Shown here in pieces: positions 1 through 6,973 of a stretch of 11,178 bases of DNA (positions within the stretch are counted from its first letter, which is position 1; every line of letters begins with the position of its first letter). The stretch lies in NCBI GenBank assembly GCA_934561335.1, contig CAKTGD010000037.1:1-11178 (forward strand). The letters are read 5' to 3'. The translations under genes and the position numbers were made by a program. The notes beneath the pieces are model-generated. The model searched no databases. It was not told where the DNA came from and worked only from the letters and a program-made list of their open reading frames with translations. The DNA comes from an uncultured Oscillospiraceae bacterium. Lineage in GTDB: Bacteria; Bacillota_A; Clostridia; Oscillospirales; Oscillospiraceae.

Positions 1-696
1 AAGCGCCACGGCGACCCCAGCTATGAGGATCTGAAGGCCCAGGGCTATCTGACCGAGGCCATCCTCAACTATGTGGCGCTGCTGGGCTGGTCGCCCAAGG
101 GCGAGTATGCCGAGCAGGAGATTTTCTCGCTGGACGAGCTGACAAAGGTTTTTGACATGTCGGGTATCTCCAAATCCCCCGCCATCTTCGACATTGCCAA
201 GCTGGATCACTTCAACGCCGTGTACCTGCGCAGCATGAGCCCCGAGGCCTTTGCCAAGGTGGCCGAGCCTTATATCCGCCAGAGTGTCAAGGGTGATTTC
301 GACCTCTGCGCCATCGCCGGGCTTTTGCAGGCCCGCTGCGAAAAGCTGACGGAGATCCCCGAAAAGGTGGATTTTTTTGATGTCTGCCCCGAGTGCTGCG
401 TGGACGCCTTTACCAACAAGAAGTCCAAGACCAATCCCGAGGTCTGCAAAACCATGCTGGAGGCCGCCATTCCCATGCTGGAGACGCTGCCCGAGTGGAC
501 GACCGACGCAATTCACGATGGCCTCATCGCGCTGGCGGAGAAGCTGGGCGTGAAGAACGCCACCCTCATGTGGCCGGTGCGCATCGCCGCCTCCGGCAAG
601 CTGGTGACCCCCGGCGGCGCCGTGGAGATCTGCCAGATTCTGGGCCGCGACGAGACGCTGCGCCGCCTGAAGGCGGGTCTGGAAAAGCTGGGGTAA
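1..696 (+). CDS. gltX: Glutamyl-tRNA synthetase, C-terminal part (5' truncated by window)
   Basis: This cytoplasmic class I aminoacyl-tRNA synthetase charges tRNA-Glu (or tRNA-Glx) with glutamate. The reading frame is open from base 1, so 231 residues are visible and the N-terminal catalytic half lies outside the window. The first residues, KRHGDPSYEDL, are the tail of the KMSKS-type signature (KLSKRHG in bacterial GluRS), followed by the usual EAILNYVALLGW stretch and the SKSPAIFD...KLD segment. The C-terminal anticodon-binding helical domain ends with WPVRIAASGK..TPGGAVEI..LLGR-like sequence and DETLRRL, typical of clostridial GltX. One oddity is a cysteine-rich CPECC at about residues 122-126, where I recall other family members having an aspartate/tyrosine-rich stretch. 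The stop codon is 5 nt before the SpoIIM-like gene, so the two are probably co-transcribed. The identification is firm; the upstream promoter and any T-box are not visible. Confidence 0.95.
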   Translation, partial: KRHGDPSYEDLKAQGYLTEAILNYVALLGWSPKGEYAEQEIFSLDELTKVFDMSGISKSPAIFDIAKLDHFNAVYLRSMSPEAFAKVAEPYIRQSVKGDFDLCAIAGLLQARCEKLTEIPEKVDFFDVCPECCVDAFTNKKSKTNPEVCKTMLEAAIPMLETLPEWTTDAIHDGLIALAEKLGVKNATLMWPVRIAASGKLVTPGGAVEICQILGRDETLRRLKAGLEKLG

Positions 697-701
697 GGCC
701 A

Positions 702-1322
702 ATGACATGGCTCAAACAGCAGCACCGCGCTCTACGGCAGTTTTACCGGGATGAATTCAGCGAGTCGCTGCTGATCACTTCCGCCGCATTTTTGATTATT
801 TGGGTGCTGTCTTGCGGCGTCGGGCTTATCAATAAAGCGATCCCGGAAACCATCGTGGCGTATTTTTCGCGGATGCTGGAAAACAGCAATGTTCTTTCGG
901 ATGACGGCGCCATCAATCTTCTTGCGCTGTTTGGCAACAATCTTCGCGCCACACTGGTCAGTGTGCTGTACGGGTTTATTCCGTTTATCTATCTCACGGC
1001 GCTGGCACTGGGCATGAACGCCTTGATTCTGGGGGTGCTGGCCGCCTATTATATCAACAACGGCACCTCGCTTGCCATTTACTTTGCCGGAATCGTTCCT
1101 CACGGCATCTTTGAGCTGCCGGCGCTGCTGCTGGCCTTTGCGATGGGGCTTATGCTGTGCAAGCGGATCACCCAGTTTGTCCAAAAAAATGCCAAGGGCA
1201 TGATGGTGCCGCTGCTGAAAAATTGCGCACGCGCTTATTTGATGCACGTCCTCCCCCTTCTGACAGTGGCCGCCGTTGTGGAGGTCTATGTTACACCCCG
1301 GGTTCTTGACCTGTTTATGTGA
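702..1322 (+). CDS. SpoIIM/DUF95-family integral membrane protein
   Basis: The 206-residue protein resembles stage II sporulation protein M. In Bacillus, SpoIIM joins SpoIID and SpoIIP in the septal peptidoglycan-remodelling complex that drives engulfment; wider DUF95 members have unknown roles. A short basic/aromatic N-terminus (MTWLKQQHRALRQFYRDEF) is followed by a hydrophobic segment near residues 24-46, a hydrophobic pair around 83-125, another around 127-150, and a C-terminal one around 178-200. The GIVPHGIFELPALLLAFAMG stretch is the family hallmark. I chose ATG 702 because it lies just after the gltX stop, with a GGGG stretch about 8 nt upstream; the open frame extends back into gltX, but that part is antisense-like gltX sequence in another frame. 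Weak SD and tight spacing suggest translational coupling to gltX. Whether it is the true sporulation SpoIIM or a paralogue cannot be settled here, since spoIIM normally has other neighbours. Confidence 0.8.
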   Translation: MTWLKQQHRALRQFYRDEFSESLLITSAAFLIIWVLSCGVGLINKAIPETIVAYFSRMLENSNVLSDDGAINLLALFGNNLRATLVSVLYGFIPFIYLTALALGMNALILGVLAAYYINNGTSLAIYFAGIVPHGIFELPALLLAFAMGLMLCKRITQFVQKNAKGMMVPLLKNCARAYLMHVLPLLTVAAVVEVYVTPRVLDLFM

Positions 1323-1328
1323 TCATAC

Positions 1329-1343
1329 CCGCGCACGGCGCGG
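1329..1343 (+). promoter_or_regulatory. Small GC hairpin just ahead of the glnN ribosome binding site
   Basis: CCGCGC (1329-1334), a 3-nt loop and GCGCGG (1338-1343) form a perfect 6-bp stem in the 39-nt gap between the SpoIIM-like gene and glnN. It ends 3 nt before the AAGGAG Shine-Dalgarno sequence (1347-1352). There is no U-run, so it is not a terminator. It may act as an mRNA 5' processing or stability element, or it may be incidental. Confidence 0.35.
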
Positions 1344-1361
1344 TGAAAGGAGTATCATACA

Positions 1362-3464
1362 ATGAACGAGAATGCAACACGGATCCCTGACATCTTCGGA
1401 AGCATGGTGTTTACCGAGGAGAAAATGAGACAGCGCCTCAGCGCGGATGTTTACGCGGCATGGCAGCAATGTCTGGCTCAGGGTAATCCTCTGGATCGTT
1501 CCATTGCCGATGAGATCGCCTGCGCCATGAAGGACTGGGCTACCGAGCTTGGCGCTACCCATTTTACCCACTGGTTCCAGCCGATGACCGGCTTTACCGC
1601 CGAAAAGCATGACAGCTTTATCTCTCCCACCGGCAACGGTCATATTCTGATGGAGCTGTCTGGCAAGGAATTGAGCCGCGGCGAAGCTGACGCCTCCAGC
1701 TTCCCCTCCGGCGGTCTGCGCGCCACCTTCGAGGCCCGCGGCTACACTGCGTGGGATCCCAGCTCCTATGCCTTTGTCAAAGACAAAACGCTGTGTATCC
1801 CCACTATCTTCTGCTCCTACTCCGGCAACACGCTGGATAAGAAAACGCCGCTGCTGCGCTCGATCCATGCGCTCGATCAGCAGTGTGTTCGCATTTTGCG
1901 GCTGTTCGGCAACACCGAGACCAGGCACGTTACGGCACAGGTCGGCTCTGAGCAGGAGTATTTCCTGATCGACAAGAAGGATTATCAGGCCCGCGAGGAC
2001 CTGCGGATGTGCGGACGCACATTGTTCGGCGCAAAGCCGCCGAAGGGTCAGGAGCTGGATGACCATTACTACGGCGCCATCAAGCCCCGCATTGCCGCTT
2101 TTATGCACGAGCTGGATATCGAGCTGTGGAAGCTGGGCGTTTTCTCCAAGACGGAGCATAACGAGGTGGCGCCTGCCCAGCACGAGAATGCGCCCATCTA
2201 TTCTGATGCCAACACCGCCTGCGACCACAACCAGCTGACCATGGAGCTGCTGAAAACCATTGCTGAGCGCCACGACCTGGTGTGCCTGCTGCATGAAAAG
2301 CCTTTTTCCGGCATCAACGGCAGCGGCAAGCACGACAACTGGTCGCTGCAAACCGACAGCGGCGAAAATCTGCTCAAGCCCGGCAAGACCCCCAGCCAGA
2401 ATGCACAGTTCCTGCTCTTCCTCGCCGCATTTATCAAGGGTGTGGATGAATATCAGGACATGCTGCGCTGCTGCGTGGCCTATCCCGGCAACGACCGCCG
2501 TCTGGGCGGCAATGAGGCCCCGCCCGCCATTGTCTCCGTTTTCCTTGGCGATGAGTTGACCGCTATTCTTGACGCGATCATCAGCGGAACGGAATATGTC
2601 GATATCACCAAGCGCCGTCTGGAAATCGGCGTGGACAGCCTGCCGGAGATTCCTCAGGATACCACTGACCGCAACCGTACCTCGCCGCTGGCCTTTACCG
2701 GCAATAAGTTTGAGTTCCGTATGCTGGGCTCCAGCCAGTCCATTGCCGGCCCCAATACCGTTCTGAACACCATGATGGCCGAGGAGCTGCGGCAGTTTGC
2801 GGATATTCTGGAAAAGGCCGATGATTTCAAGGCTGCGCTTCAGAAGCTGCTGCATGATACCTTTGTCGCCCACCAGCGAATTATTTTCAATGGCAACGGC
2901 TACAGCAGCGATTGGCTGGCAGAGGCCAAGCGCCGGGGTCTATGCAATCTGAGCAATACGGTAGACGCACTGCCGGCTTACATCTCCGAAAAGAATGTGG
3001 CGCTGTTCACCCGTCACGGGATTCTGACCCGGGATGAGATGGAGGCCCGCTACATTATCCATCTGGAGAACTACTGCAAGATCATCAACATTGAAAGCTG
3101 CACGCTGCTGGATATGGCCCGCCGCTATATTCTCCCGGCTGTCAGCAAATACTCCGACGAGCTGGCGCAGGCCCTGTTCCACAAGCAGAATTGCGGCATT
3201 CCTTTGTCCGCCAAGATGGAGGACGCCACGCTGCGTAAGCTCTCCGAGCTGTCCGCCAAGCTGTATGATACCTGTGAGGCGCTGGATCGGGCGATTGCCA
3301 AGGCGCCTGCCGCCGACGGCGGTATCAAATCCGCCCGCTATTTCCGCGATGAGATCGACGAGCGCTGCCAGAAGGCCAGCGGACTTATCAGCCAGCTGGA
3401 AAGCATTACCAACGCGCAGCACTGGCCCTATCCCACTTATGCCGATATCCTGTTCTCGGTGTAA
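1362..3464 (+). CDS. glnN: Glutamine synthetase type III
   Basis: Cytoplasmic ATP-dependent ligase making glutamine from glutamate and ammonia, the main ammonia-assimilation step in many Clostridia and Bacteroidetes. At 700 residues it has the length of the GSIII class rather than the ~450 residues of GSI. Visible motifs, in order: the GSIII N-terminal region with PDIFGSMVF and THFTHWFQP; GSEQEYFLID (about 194-203), the metal-binding ExE-type strand; KTEHNEVAPAQHE (about 263-275); NGSGKHDNWS (about 318-327), the glutamate/metal-binding loop; PGNDRRLGGNEAPP (about 374-387); and NRTSPLAFTGNKFEFR (about 436-451), the ATP/ammonia-site strand. The C-terminal helical extension is typical of GSIII. 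ATG 1362 follows AAGGAG at 1347-1352 with 9-nt spacing. It ends 11 nt before a strong hairpin. The gene may be transcribed with gltX and the SpoIIM-like gene, since no obvious promoter lies in the 39-nt gap. The symbol glnN follows common use for this class. Confidence 0.96.
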   Translation: MNENATRIPDIFGSMVFTEEKMRQRLSADVYAAWQQCLAQGNPLDRSIADEIACAMKDWATELGATHFTHWFQPMTGFTAEKHDSFISPTGNGHILMELSGKELSRGEADASSFPSGGLRATFEARGYTAWDPSSYAFVKDKTLCIPTIFCSYSGNTLDKKTPLLRSIHALDQQCVRILRLFGNTETRHVTAQVGSEQEYFLIDKKDYQAREDLRMCGRTLFGAKPPKGQELDDHYYGAIKPRIAAFMHELDIELWKLGVFSKTEHNEVAPAQHENAPIYSDANTACDHNQLTMELLKTIAERHDLVCLLHEKPFSGINGSGKHDNWSLQTDSGENLLKPGKTPSQNAQFLLFLAAFIKGVDEYQDMLRCCVAYPGNDRRLGGNEAPPAIVSVFLGDELTAILDAIISGTEYVDITKRRLEIGVDSLPEIPQDTTDRNRTSPLAFTGNKFEFRMLGSSQSIAGPNTVLNTMMAEELRQFADILEKADDFKAALQKLLHDTFVAHQRIIFNGNGYSSDWLAEAKRRGLCNLSNTVDALPAYISEKNVALFTRHGILTRDEMEARYIIHLENYCKIINIESCTLLDMARRYILPAVSKYSDELAQALFHKQNCGIPLSAKMEDATLRKLSELSAKLYDTCEALDRAIAKAPAADGGIKSARYFRDEIDERCQKASGLISQLESITNAQHWPYPTYADILFSV

Positions 3465-3475
3465 CTGATTACTGA

Positions 3476-3518
3476 AAAAGCTTCCGTCCTGTGCCGCTGG
3501 CACAGGACGGAAGCTTTT
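3476..3518. terminator. Bidirectional intrinsic terminator between glnN and ispF
   Basis: Two perfect 20-bp arms (3476-3495 and 3499-3518) with a 3-nt GCT loop. The core is GC-rich and the outer ends are AAAA and TTTT, so each strand yields a U-rich 3' edge: TTTTAATTATAG on plus, TTTTTCAGT on minus. It lies 11 nt after the glnN stop and overlaps the last bases of the ispF stop codon (3517-3519). This makes one shared terminator for the two convergent transcription units. Confidence 0.92.
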
Positions 3519-4008
3519 AATTATAGCATATTTTTTCTATCAGCGCCACTGCGTGGGCCGCCATCCCCTGTCCGGTTCCGGTAAAGCCAAGACGCTCCTC
3601 CGTTGTGGCCTTGACGCTGACCTGAGCGGCTGAAATGCCCAGCGCGCCGGCAATATTCCGCCGCATGGCATCGCGGTAAGCAGACACCTTCGGCGCCTGC
3701 GCCACAAGCGTTGCGTCGATGTTGACGATCCCATACCCTTCCTGCTGCAAAAAGGCGGCCACACGCCCAAGCAGCAGCATACTGGAGATACCGGCATAGG
3801 CATCGTCCGTATCCGGAAACAGCTTGCCGATATCACCGGCGGCGGCCGCTCCCAGCAGGGCATCCATTACGGCATGCGTCAGCACATCGGCATCCGAGTG
3901 ACCGTCAAGCCCACGCTCCCACGGAATGGTCACGCCGCCCAACACCAGCGGACGCCCCTGCACCAGCCGGTGCACATCATAACCGTGACCAATTCTCAGT
4001 GTCGTCAT
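3517..4008 (-). CDS. ispF: 2-C-methyl-D-erythritol 2,4-cyclodiphosphate synthase
   Basis: The fifth enzyme of the MEP (non-mevalonate) isoprenoid pathway cyclises CDP-ME 2-phosphate to MEcPP with release of CMP; it is a cytoplasmic homotrimer. The 163 residues match the usual length. IGHGYDVHRL at the N-terminus carries the zinc ligands D11 and H13, and H45 lies in HSDADVLTHAVMDALLGA. DIGKLFPDTD (59-68) and the C-terminal KATTEERLGFTGTGQG (133-148) are also family signatures. The frame extends 32 codons upstream, but that part overlaps the end of ispD. The MTTLRIGHGYDVH start at 4008 is preceded by GGAGG with 7-nt spacing. Its ATG overlaps the ispD stop as ATGA (4005-4008), so translation is probably coupled. 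Its stop codon overlaps the stem of the downstream terminator. Confidence 0.96.
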   Translation of the reverse strand: MTTLRIGHGYDVHRLVQGRPLVLGGVTIPWERGLDGHSDADVLTHAVMDALLGAAAAGDIGKLFPDTDDAYAGISSMLLLGRVAAFLQQEGYGIVNIDATLVAQAPKVSAYRDAMRRNIAGALGISAAQVSVKATTEERLGFTGTGQGMAAHAVALIEKICYN

Positions 4009-4742
4009 TCCATGGCCTCCCTTTTCCGCAGGATAGCTTCCGCCACCGCCAGATCCAGCGGGGTGGTGATCTTGATATTCTCCTCGTCGCCGACGGCCAG
4101 CCAAACCCGCTTTCCCAGCCGCTCCACAGCGGCGCAGTCGTCGGTCAGTGTTTCTCCGCTGCGTAGCGCCGCCTGCAGCGCCGCCTTGAGGATATCCGCC
4201 TGAAAGACCTGGGGCGTTTGAACGGCGCGCAGGCCGCTGCGTACCGGGGTAGACAGCACCCAGCCCTCCTCGTCTATTTCCTTTACCGTATCCTTGACCT
4301 TAACGGCCGGTGCCGCCGCCTGCACCCGCCAGCCGGTACGGATCATTTCATCGACCAGCTCAGCGCGCACCAGCGGGCGCGCACCATCGTGAACCGCCAG
4401 CAGCTCCGACGTCGGATCGCATGCCAGCGCCGCAGACAGCACCGATTCCGTGCGGGTAGCGCCGCCCACAACCACCTTGACCGGCTTGCGCAGCGCCGCA
4501 CGGGCACACAGGTCGGCGACCTGCTCCATAGACGCTTCATGGGCGGCAACCACGATCTCCCCCACAAGCTCGGCACAGTCGATGGCGCATAGCGTGCGCA
4601 TCAGCACGGGTGCGCCGGCAAGCTGGGCAAACAGCTTATTCTGTCCGCCCATGCGCGTGCTGACACCCGCAGCCGCCACGATCACGCTGCATCGTGGTAT
4701 TCTTTTTTCCTGTATTTTCTGCACTTTATTCCAAAAAGCCAT
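4005..4742 (-). CDS. ispD: 2-C-methyl-D-erythritol 4-phosphate cytidylyltransferase
   Basis: The third MEP-pathway enzyme transfers CMP from CTP to 2-C-methyl-D-erythritol 4-phosphate. It has 245 residues, slightly longer than the typical ~230 because of an N-terminal leader of about 17 residues (MAFWNKVQKIQEKRIPR). The nucleotide-binding loop AAAGVSTRMG (23-32) has its conserved lysine at K36. Further motifs are VHDGARP (117-123), VKDTVK (149-154), QTPQVF (175-180), TDD (200-202) and GDEENIKITTPLDL (218-231). The start at 4742 is 6 nt downstream of the carD stop, and the GGGAG ribosome binding site sits in the carD 3' end with about 11-nt spacing, a little long. Operon order is carD-ispD-ispF, and the pairing with ispF confirms the pathway. 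No sign of decay. Confidence 0.96.
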   Translation of the reverse strand: MAFWNKVQKIQEKRIPRCSVIVAAAGVSTRMGGQNKLFAQLAGAPVLMRTLCAIDCAELVGEIVVAAHEASMEQVADLCARAALRKPVKVVVGGATRTESVLSAALACDPTSELLAVHDGARPLVRAELVDEMIRTGWRVQAAAPAVKVKDTVKEIDEEGWVLSTPVRSGLRAVQTPQVFQADILKAALQAALRSGETLTDDCAAVERLGKRVWLAVGDEENIKITTPLDLAVAEAILRKREAME

Positions 4743-4748
4743 TCTATT

Positions 4749-5240
4749 TCAGTCTCCCTGTTCCGCCAGTATACTGCGGTGCAGCAGCCGCTCCGCGCCG
4801 TCATAGGTCAGATTCTCGATCAGCATCACCTCGCTGAGCAGAATTTGTTTGGCGCTGCGCAGCATCTTACGCTCCACGGTAGACAGGCCGCGGCCTGCAT
4901 CGCGCCGCATCAGATCCCGGATCACACCGGCCACCTGACGCAGCTCGCCGCTTTTCATACGCTCCATATTCTCGCGGTAGCGGTGGTTCCAGTTCTCCGT
5001 CGTATCATCCTCACCGTCACGCAGCGCAGAGAGGATCTCATGGAGCTGCCGGTGGCTGACAGGCCGGCGCAGACCCACAGCGCCGCTGCTTTCTATGGGG
5101 ATCATCAACTTCAAACCGCTTAACGGTACGGAAAACACATAGTACCGCACGTTGACGCCGCGCAGGCGTTCTTCCGTAATACCGGCAATCACACCGGCGC
5201 CATGCAATGGGTGTACAATGCTTTCCCCAACCGAATACAT
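4749..5240 (-). CDS. CarD/CdnL-family RNA polymerase-binding regulator
   Basis: CarD-family proteins bind the RNA polymerase beta subunit through an N-terminal Tudor-like domain shared with Mfd/TRCF, and stabilise open promoter complexes. Here 163 residues begin with the expected RNAP-interaction domain, MYSVGESIVHPLHGAGVI, with YYVFSVPLSGLKLMIPI further on (about residues 1-65). An alpha-helical, charged C-terminal domain (about 70-163) contains RELRQVAGVIRDL-like and STVERKMLRSAKQILLSEV helices, the second being highly typical. The ATG at 5240 follows GGAGG with 6-nt spacing. It is the first gene of the carD-ispD-ispF operon, behind a promoter about 70-100 nt upstream. The family call is strong, but which promoters it controls in this organism is unknown; it may be a general transcription factor rather than a specific regulator of isoprenoid genes. 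Confidence 0.92.
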   Translation of the reverse strand: MYSVGESIVHPLHGAGVIAGITEERLRGVNVRYYVFSVPLSGLKLMIPIESSGAVGLRRPVSHRQLHEILSALRDGEDDTTENWNHRYRENMERMKSGELRQVAGVIRDLMRRDAGRGLSTVERKMLRSAKQILLSEVMLIENLTYDGAERLLHRSILAEQGD

Positions 5241-5309
5241 ACTGCACCTCCTACAATATTCTTACATACTGCTGACAATCCTCTTTTCCCTTTACATGCA
5301 TATACATAC

Positions 5310-5338
5310 AGTATAACGTATTGCCTCCACCGTTTCAA
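5310..5338 (-). promoter_or_regulatory. Sigma-A promoter of the carD-ispD-ispF operon
   Basis: On the minus strand TTGAAA (5333-5338) and TATACT (5310-5315) are separated by exactly 17 bp. Each hexamer is one or two bases from consensus. The predicted start near 5303 gives a leader of about 60 nt before the carD ribosome binding site. Transcription of the upstream CoA-transferase gene stops about 55 bp before the -35 box, so the operon is insulated. Confidence 0.8.
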
Positions 5339-5390
5339 GGCAGAAAATGGTTATTTCGCAGTATCCTCCGTTTTTACCGCGCTCAACTGA

Positions 5391-5436
5391 AAAAATGCGC
5401 GGAAAAGCGCTGCCCTTCCGAACAGCGCTTTTCCGC
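5391..5436 (-). terminator. Intrinsic terminator of the CoA-transferase gene
   Basis: A 14-bp perfect stem (5399-5412 with 5423-5436) and a 10-nt loop. On the minus strand the hairpin is followed by GCATTTTTTCAG, a good U-run. It lies 27 nt downstream of the CoA-transferase stop codon. Confidence 0.9.
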
Positions 5437-5463
5437 CTTATATTACGCTTCCTATTGGAAGTG

Positions 5464-6813
5464 TTATCTCTTATTGCTGCGATACCAGATTTTCTGCTCC
5501 TGCGCGGCCTTGATCAGCGCTTCGCGGAAGTCAGGATGGGCGATGGAAATCAACGCTTCAGCCCGCTCCCACGTTGTCAGACCCTTGAGGTTGACGCAGC
5601 CGTATTCCGTGACCACATACATGGTATTCACCCGGGTATCCGTGACAATGCTGCCCTCGTAAAGCGTGGGGCGGATGCGGGAAGCTATCGAGCCATCCTT
5701 CTTCTGATAGGTGGAGGAAAGGCAGATAAAGCTCTTGCCGCCATTGGACAGATAAGCGCCCAGCACGAAGTCCTGCTGGCCTCCTGCGCCTGAAATATGG
5801 CGCACGCCGGATGTCTCGCTGCTGACCTGACCGTACAGGTCGATATCCACTGCGTTATTGATGGACATAAAGTTATCAATGGAGGCGATGGTGCGGATAT
5901 CGTTGGTATAGCTGATGGGTGCAGCCATGCACATGCGGTTATCATCCAGGAAATCATACACACGCTGTGTGCCCGCTGCAAAGGAATAGGTCTGGCGTCC
6001 GTGGTCGATGCTCTTGTTGGCGCCACTGATCTTGCCGCACAGTGAAAGATCCACAAACGCCTCCACATACATCTCGGTATGCACGCCCATATCCTTCAGG
6101 TCCGACTCACACAGCAGCTTGCCGACGGCGTTGGGCATACCGCCGATTCCCAATTGCAGACAGGCACCGTTGGGGATCTGTTCCACCACCTGCCGGGCAA
6201 CCGCCTTGTCCACCTCGGTAGGCTCGGCGGAGGTCAGCGTGCCCATCGGGTCATTCCGTCCCTCAACGATCATATCCACATCGGTGATATGTACGCTCTC
6301 GCCAAAGCCGCCAAGGCAGCGGGGCATATTGCGGTTGACCTCTACAATCACGACCTTTGCCGTATCGCAGACAGCCTTCAAATGGGAGGCGGACACGCCG
6401 AAATTGAAGTAGCCGTGGCGATCCATGGGGGCCACCTGGATCATGGCCACATCCGGCGCTTGAATATGCTCATAATAGTAGCGGGGCAGCTCAGAATACC
6501 GCATCGGCTCGTAGAAGCAGGCGCCGCTGTTAATATATTTCCGCTCAAAACCACCGGTGTGGTGGGAATTGTAGATGATGTGCTTTTCCGGCTCCTCAAT
6601 ATCGAAAATTGCAGGCCGCCACAGGGCGATAGCCCCGCGCACCTTGACATCCTCCAATTCGGGCGCACGGCGGGCCAGCGCCTCATCCAGCACCCGTGGA
6701 TGTGTGTTGCAGAAACCATAGTCCACCCAGTCGCCGGACTTAATGACCTTAACCGCTTCATCGGCAGTGGTTAATTTGGATTGATACATGCCCATAAATT
6801 CTTCGTATGCCAT
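5464..6813 (-). CDS. Butyryl-CoA:acetate-type CoA-transferase (acetyl-CoA hydrolase/transferase family)
   Basis: Family I CoA-transferase, 449 residues. In gut butyrate producers such enzymes move CoA from butyryl-CoA to acetate, releasing butyrate; close relatives use 4-hydroxybutyrate or acetoacetate. The sequence follows the But/4-hydroxybutyrate CoA-transferase pattern throughout: [17 protein letters not shown] (17-33), RYSELPRYY (105-113), [18 protein letters not shown] (127-144), [19 protein letters not shown] (213-231), and [11 protein letters not shown] (245-255) with the probable catalytic glutamate E247. Then come the C-terminal [20 protein letters not shown] (340-359) and the end [17 protein letters not shown]. 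The start at 6813 (MAYEEF) has AGGAGG with 8-nt spacing; an in-frame ATG 11 codons upstream has no such site. It is a single-gene unit with its own promoter, Rex-like sites and terminator. Substrate preference cannot be fixed by eye, so But is favoured over 4-hydroxybutyrate or acetoacetate use but not proven. Confidence 0.87.
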   Translation of the reverse strand: MAYEEFMGMYQSKLTTADEAVKVIKSGDWVDYGFCNTHPRVLDEALARRAPELEDVKVRGAIALWRPAIFDIEEPEKHIIYNSHHTGGFERKYINSGACFYEPMRYSELPRYYYEHIQAPDVAMIQVAPMDRHGYFNFGVSASHLKAVCDTAKVVIVEVNRNMPRCLGGFGESVHITDVDMIVEGRNDPMGTLTSAEPTEVDKAVARQVVEQIPNGACLQLGIGGMPNAVGKLLCESDLKDMGVHTEMYVEAFVDLSLCGKISGANKSIDHGRQTYSFAAGTQRVYDFLDDNRMCMAAPISYTNDIRTIASIDNFMSINNAVDIDLYGQVSSETSGVRHISGAGGQQDFVLGAYLSNGGKSFICLSSTYQKKDGSIASRIRPTLYEGSIVTDTRVNTMYVVTEYGCVNLKGLTTWERAEALISIAHPDFREALIKAAQEQKIWYRSNKR

Positions 6814-6879
6814 CTCTGGTTCCTCCTTGTGTCTTTCTGCCTGCATCCTTTCGCTGTTCTCTTTTTCCTCTCCTGCTAT

Positions 6880-6908
6880 ACTTTACTACTTCGTTAAAAA
6901 AATATCAA
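6880..6908 (-). promoter_or_regulatory. Promoter of the CoA-transferase gene
   Basis: On the minus strand TTGATA (6903-6908) and TAAAGT (6880-6885) are 17 bp apart. The predicted start is near 6873, leaving a leader of about 60 nt. The -35 box lies inside the proximal copy of a repeated Rex-like site, so a bound repressor would block RNA polymerase. The -10 hexamer is only a fair match. Confidence 0.6.
6891..6908. promoter_or_regulatory. Rex-like operator, proximal copy
   Basis: TCGTTAA-AAAA-ATATCAA matches the clostridial Rex consensus TTGTTAA-N4-TTAACAA at 11 of 14 defined positions. It covers the -35 box of the CoA-transferase promoter. Rex is an NADH/NAD+-sensing repressor that controls many fermentation genes in Clostridia. 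This is a motif match by eye; no rex gene lies in the window. Confidence 0.45.
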
Positions 6909-6914
6909 CTCTTT

Positions 6915-6932
6915 TTGTTAAAAAAATATCAA
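6915..6932. promoter_or_regulatory. Rex-like operator, distal copy
   Basis: TTGTTAA-AAAA-ATATCAA matches the Rex consensus at 12 of 14 defined positions, with a perfect left half-site. It shares a 16-bp identical core, GTTA7TATCAA, with the proximal copy 24 bp away. It lies just upstream of the CoA-transferase -35 box. The two copies could bind two dimers. Confidence 0.5.
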
Positions 6933-6939
6933 ATTCAGC

Positions 6940-6958
6940 ATCTTGACCAATTCAAGAT
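6940..6958. promoter_or_regulatory. 19-bp palindrome, probable operator
   Basis: ATCTTGA-N5-TCAAGAT is a perfect 7+7 inverted repeat with spacer CCAAT. It overlaps the -35 hexamer of a possible plus-strand promoter and lies about 75 bp upstream of the predicted CoA-transferase start. The TTGA...TCAA ends recall CRP/FNR-type operators, although the spacer differs. No cognate regulator can be named. Confidence 0.5.
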
Positions 6959-6973
6959 CGTTAATGCTATAAC
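6943..6973 (+). promoter_or_regulatory. Possible distal promoter for the phosphate symporter
   Basis: TTGACC (6943-6948) and TATAAC (6968-6973) have a 19-bp spacer, with an extended -10 TG at 6965-6966. It would give a leader of about 250 nt to the ATG at 7234, passing through the hairpin at 7075-7096. The wide spacing makes it uncertain. Confidence 0.4.

Noticed and set aside
393..701. N-terminal extension of the SpoIIM-like frame into gltX
   Set aside because: The extra residues are Arg/Gly/His-rich out-of-frame gltX sequence; the SpoIIM homology begins at the ATG at 702.
1323..2873. Long 516-residue open frame antisense to glnN
   Set aside because: It lies fully opposite a clear glutamine synthetase, has low-complexity Ala/Gly/Leu/Gln composition and no family resemblance; a by-product of GC-rich codons.
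4009..4104. 32-codon upstream extension of ispF
   Set aside because: It overlaps ispD and lacks IspF sequence; the ATG at 4008 has its own GGAGG and the conserved IGHGYDVH start.
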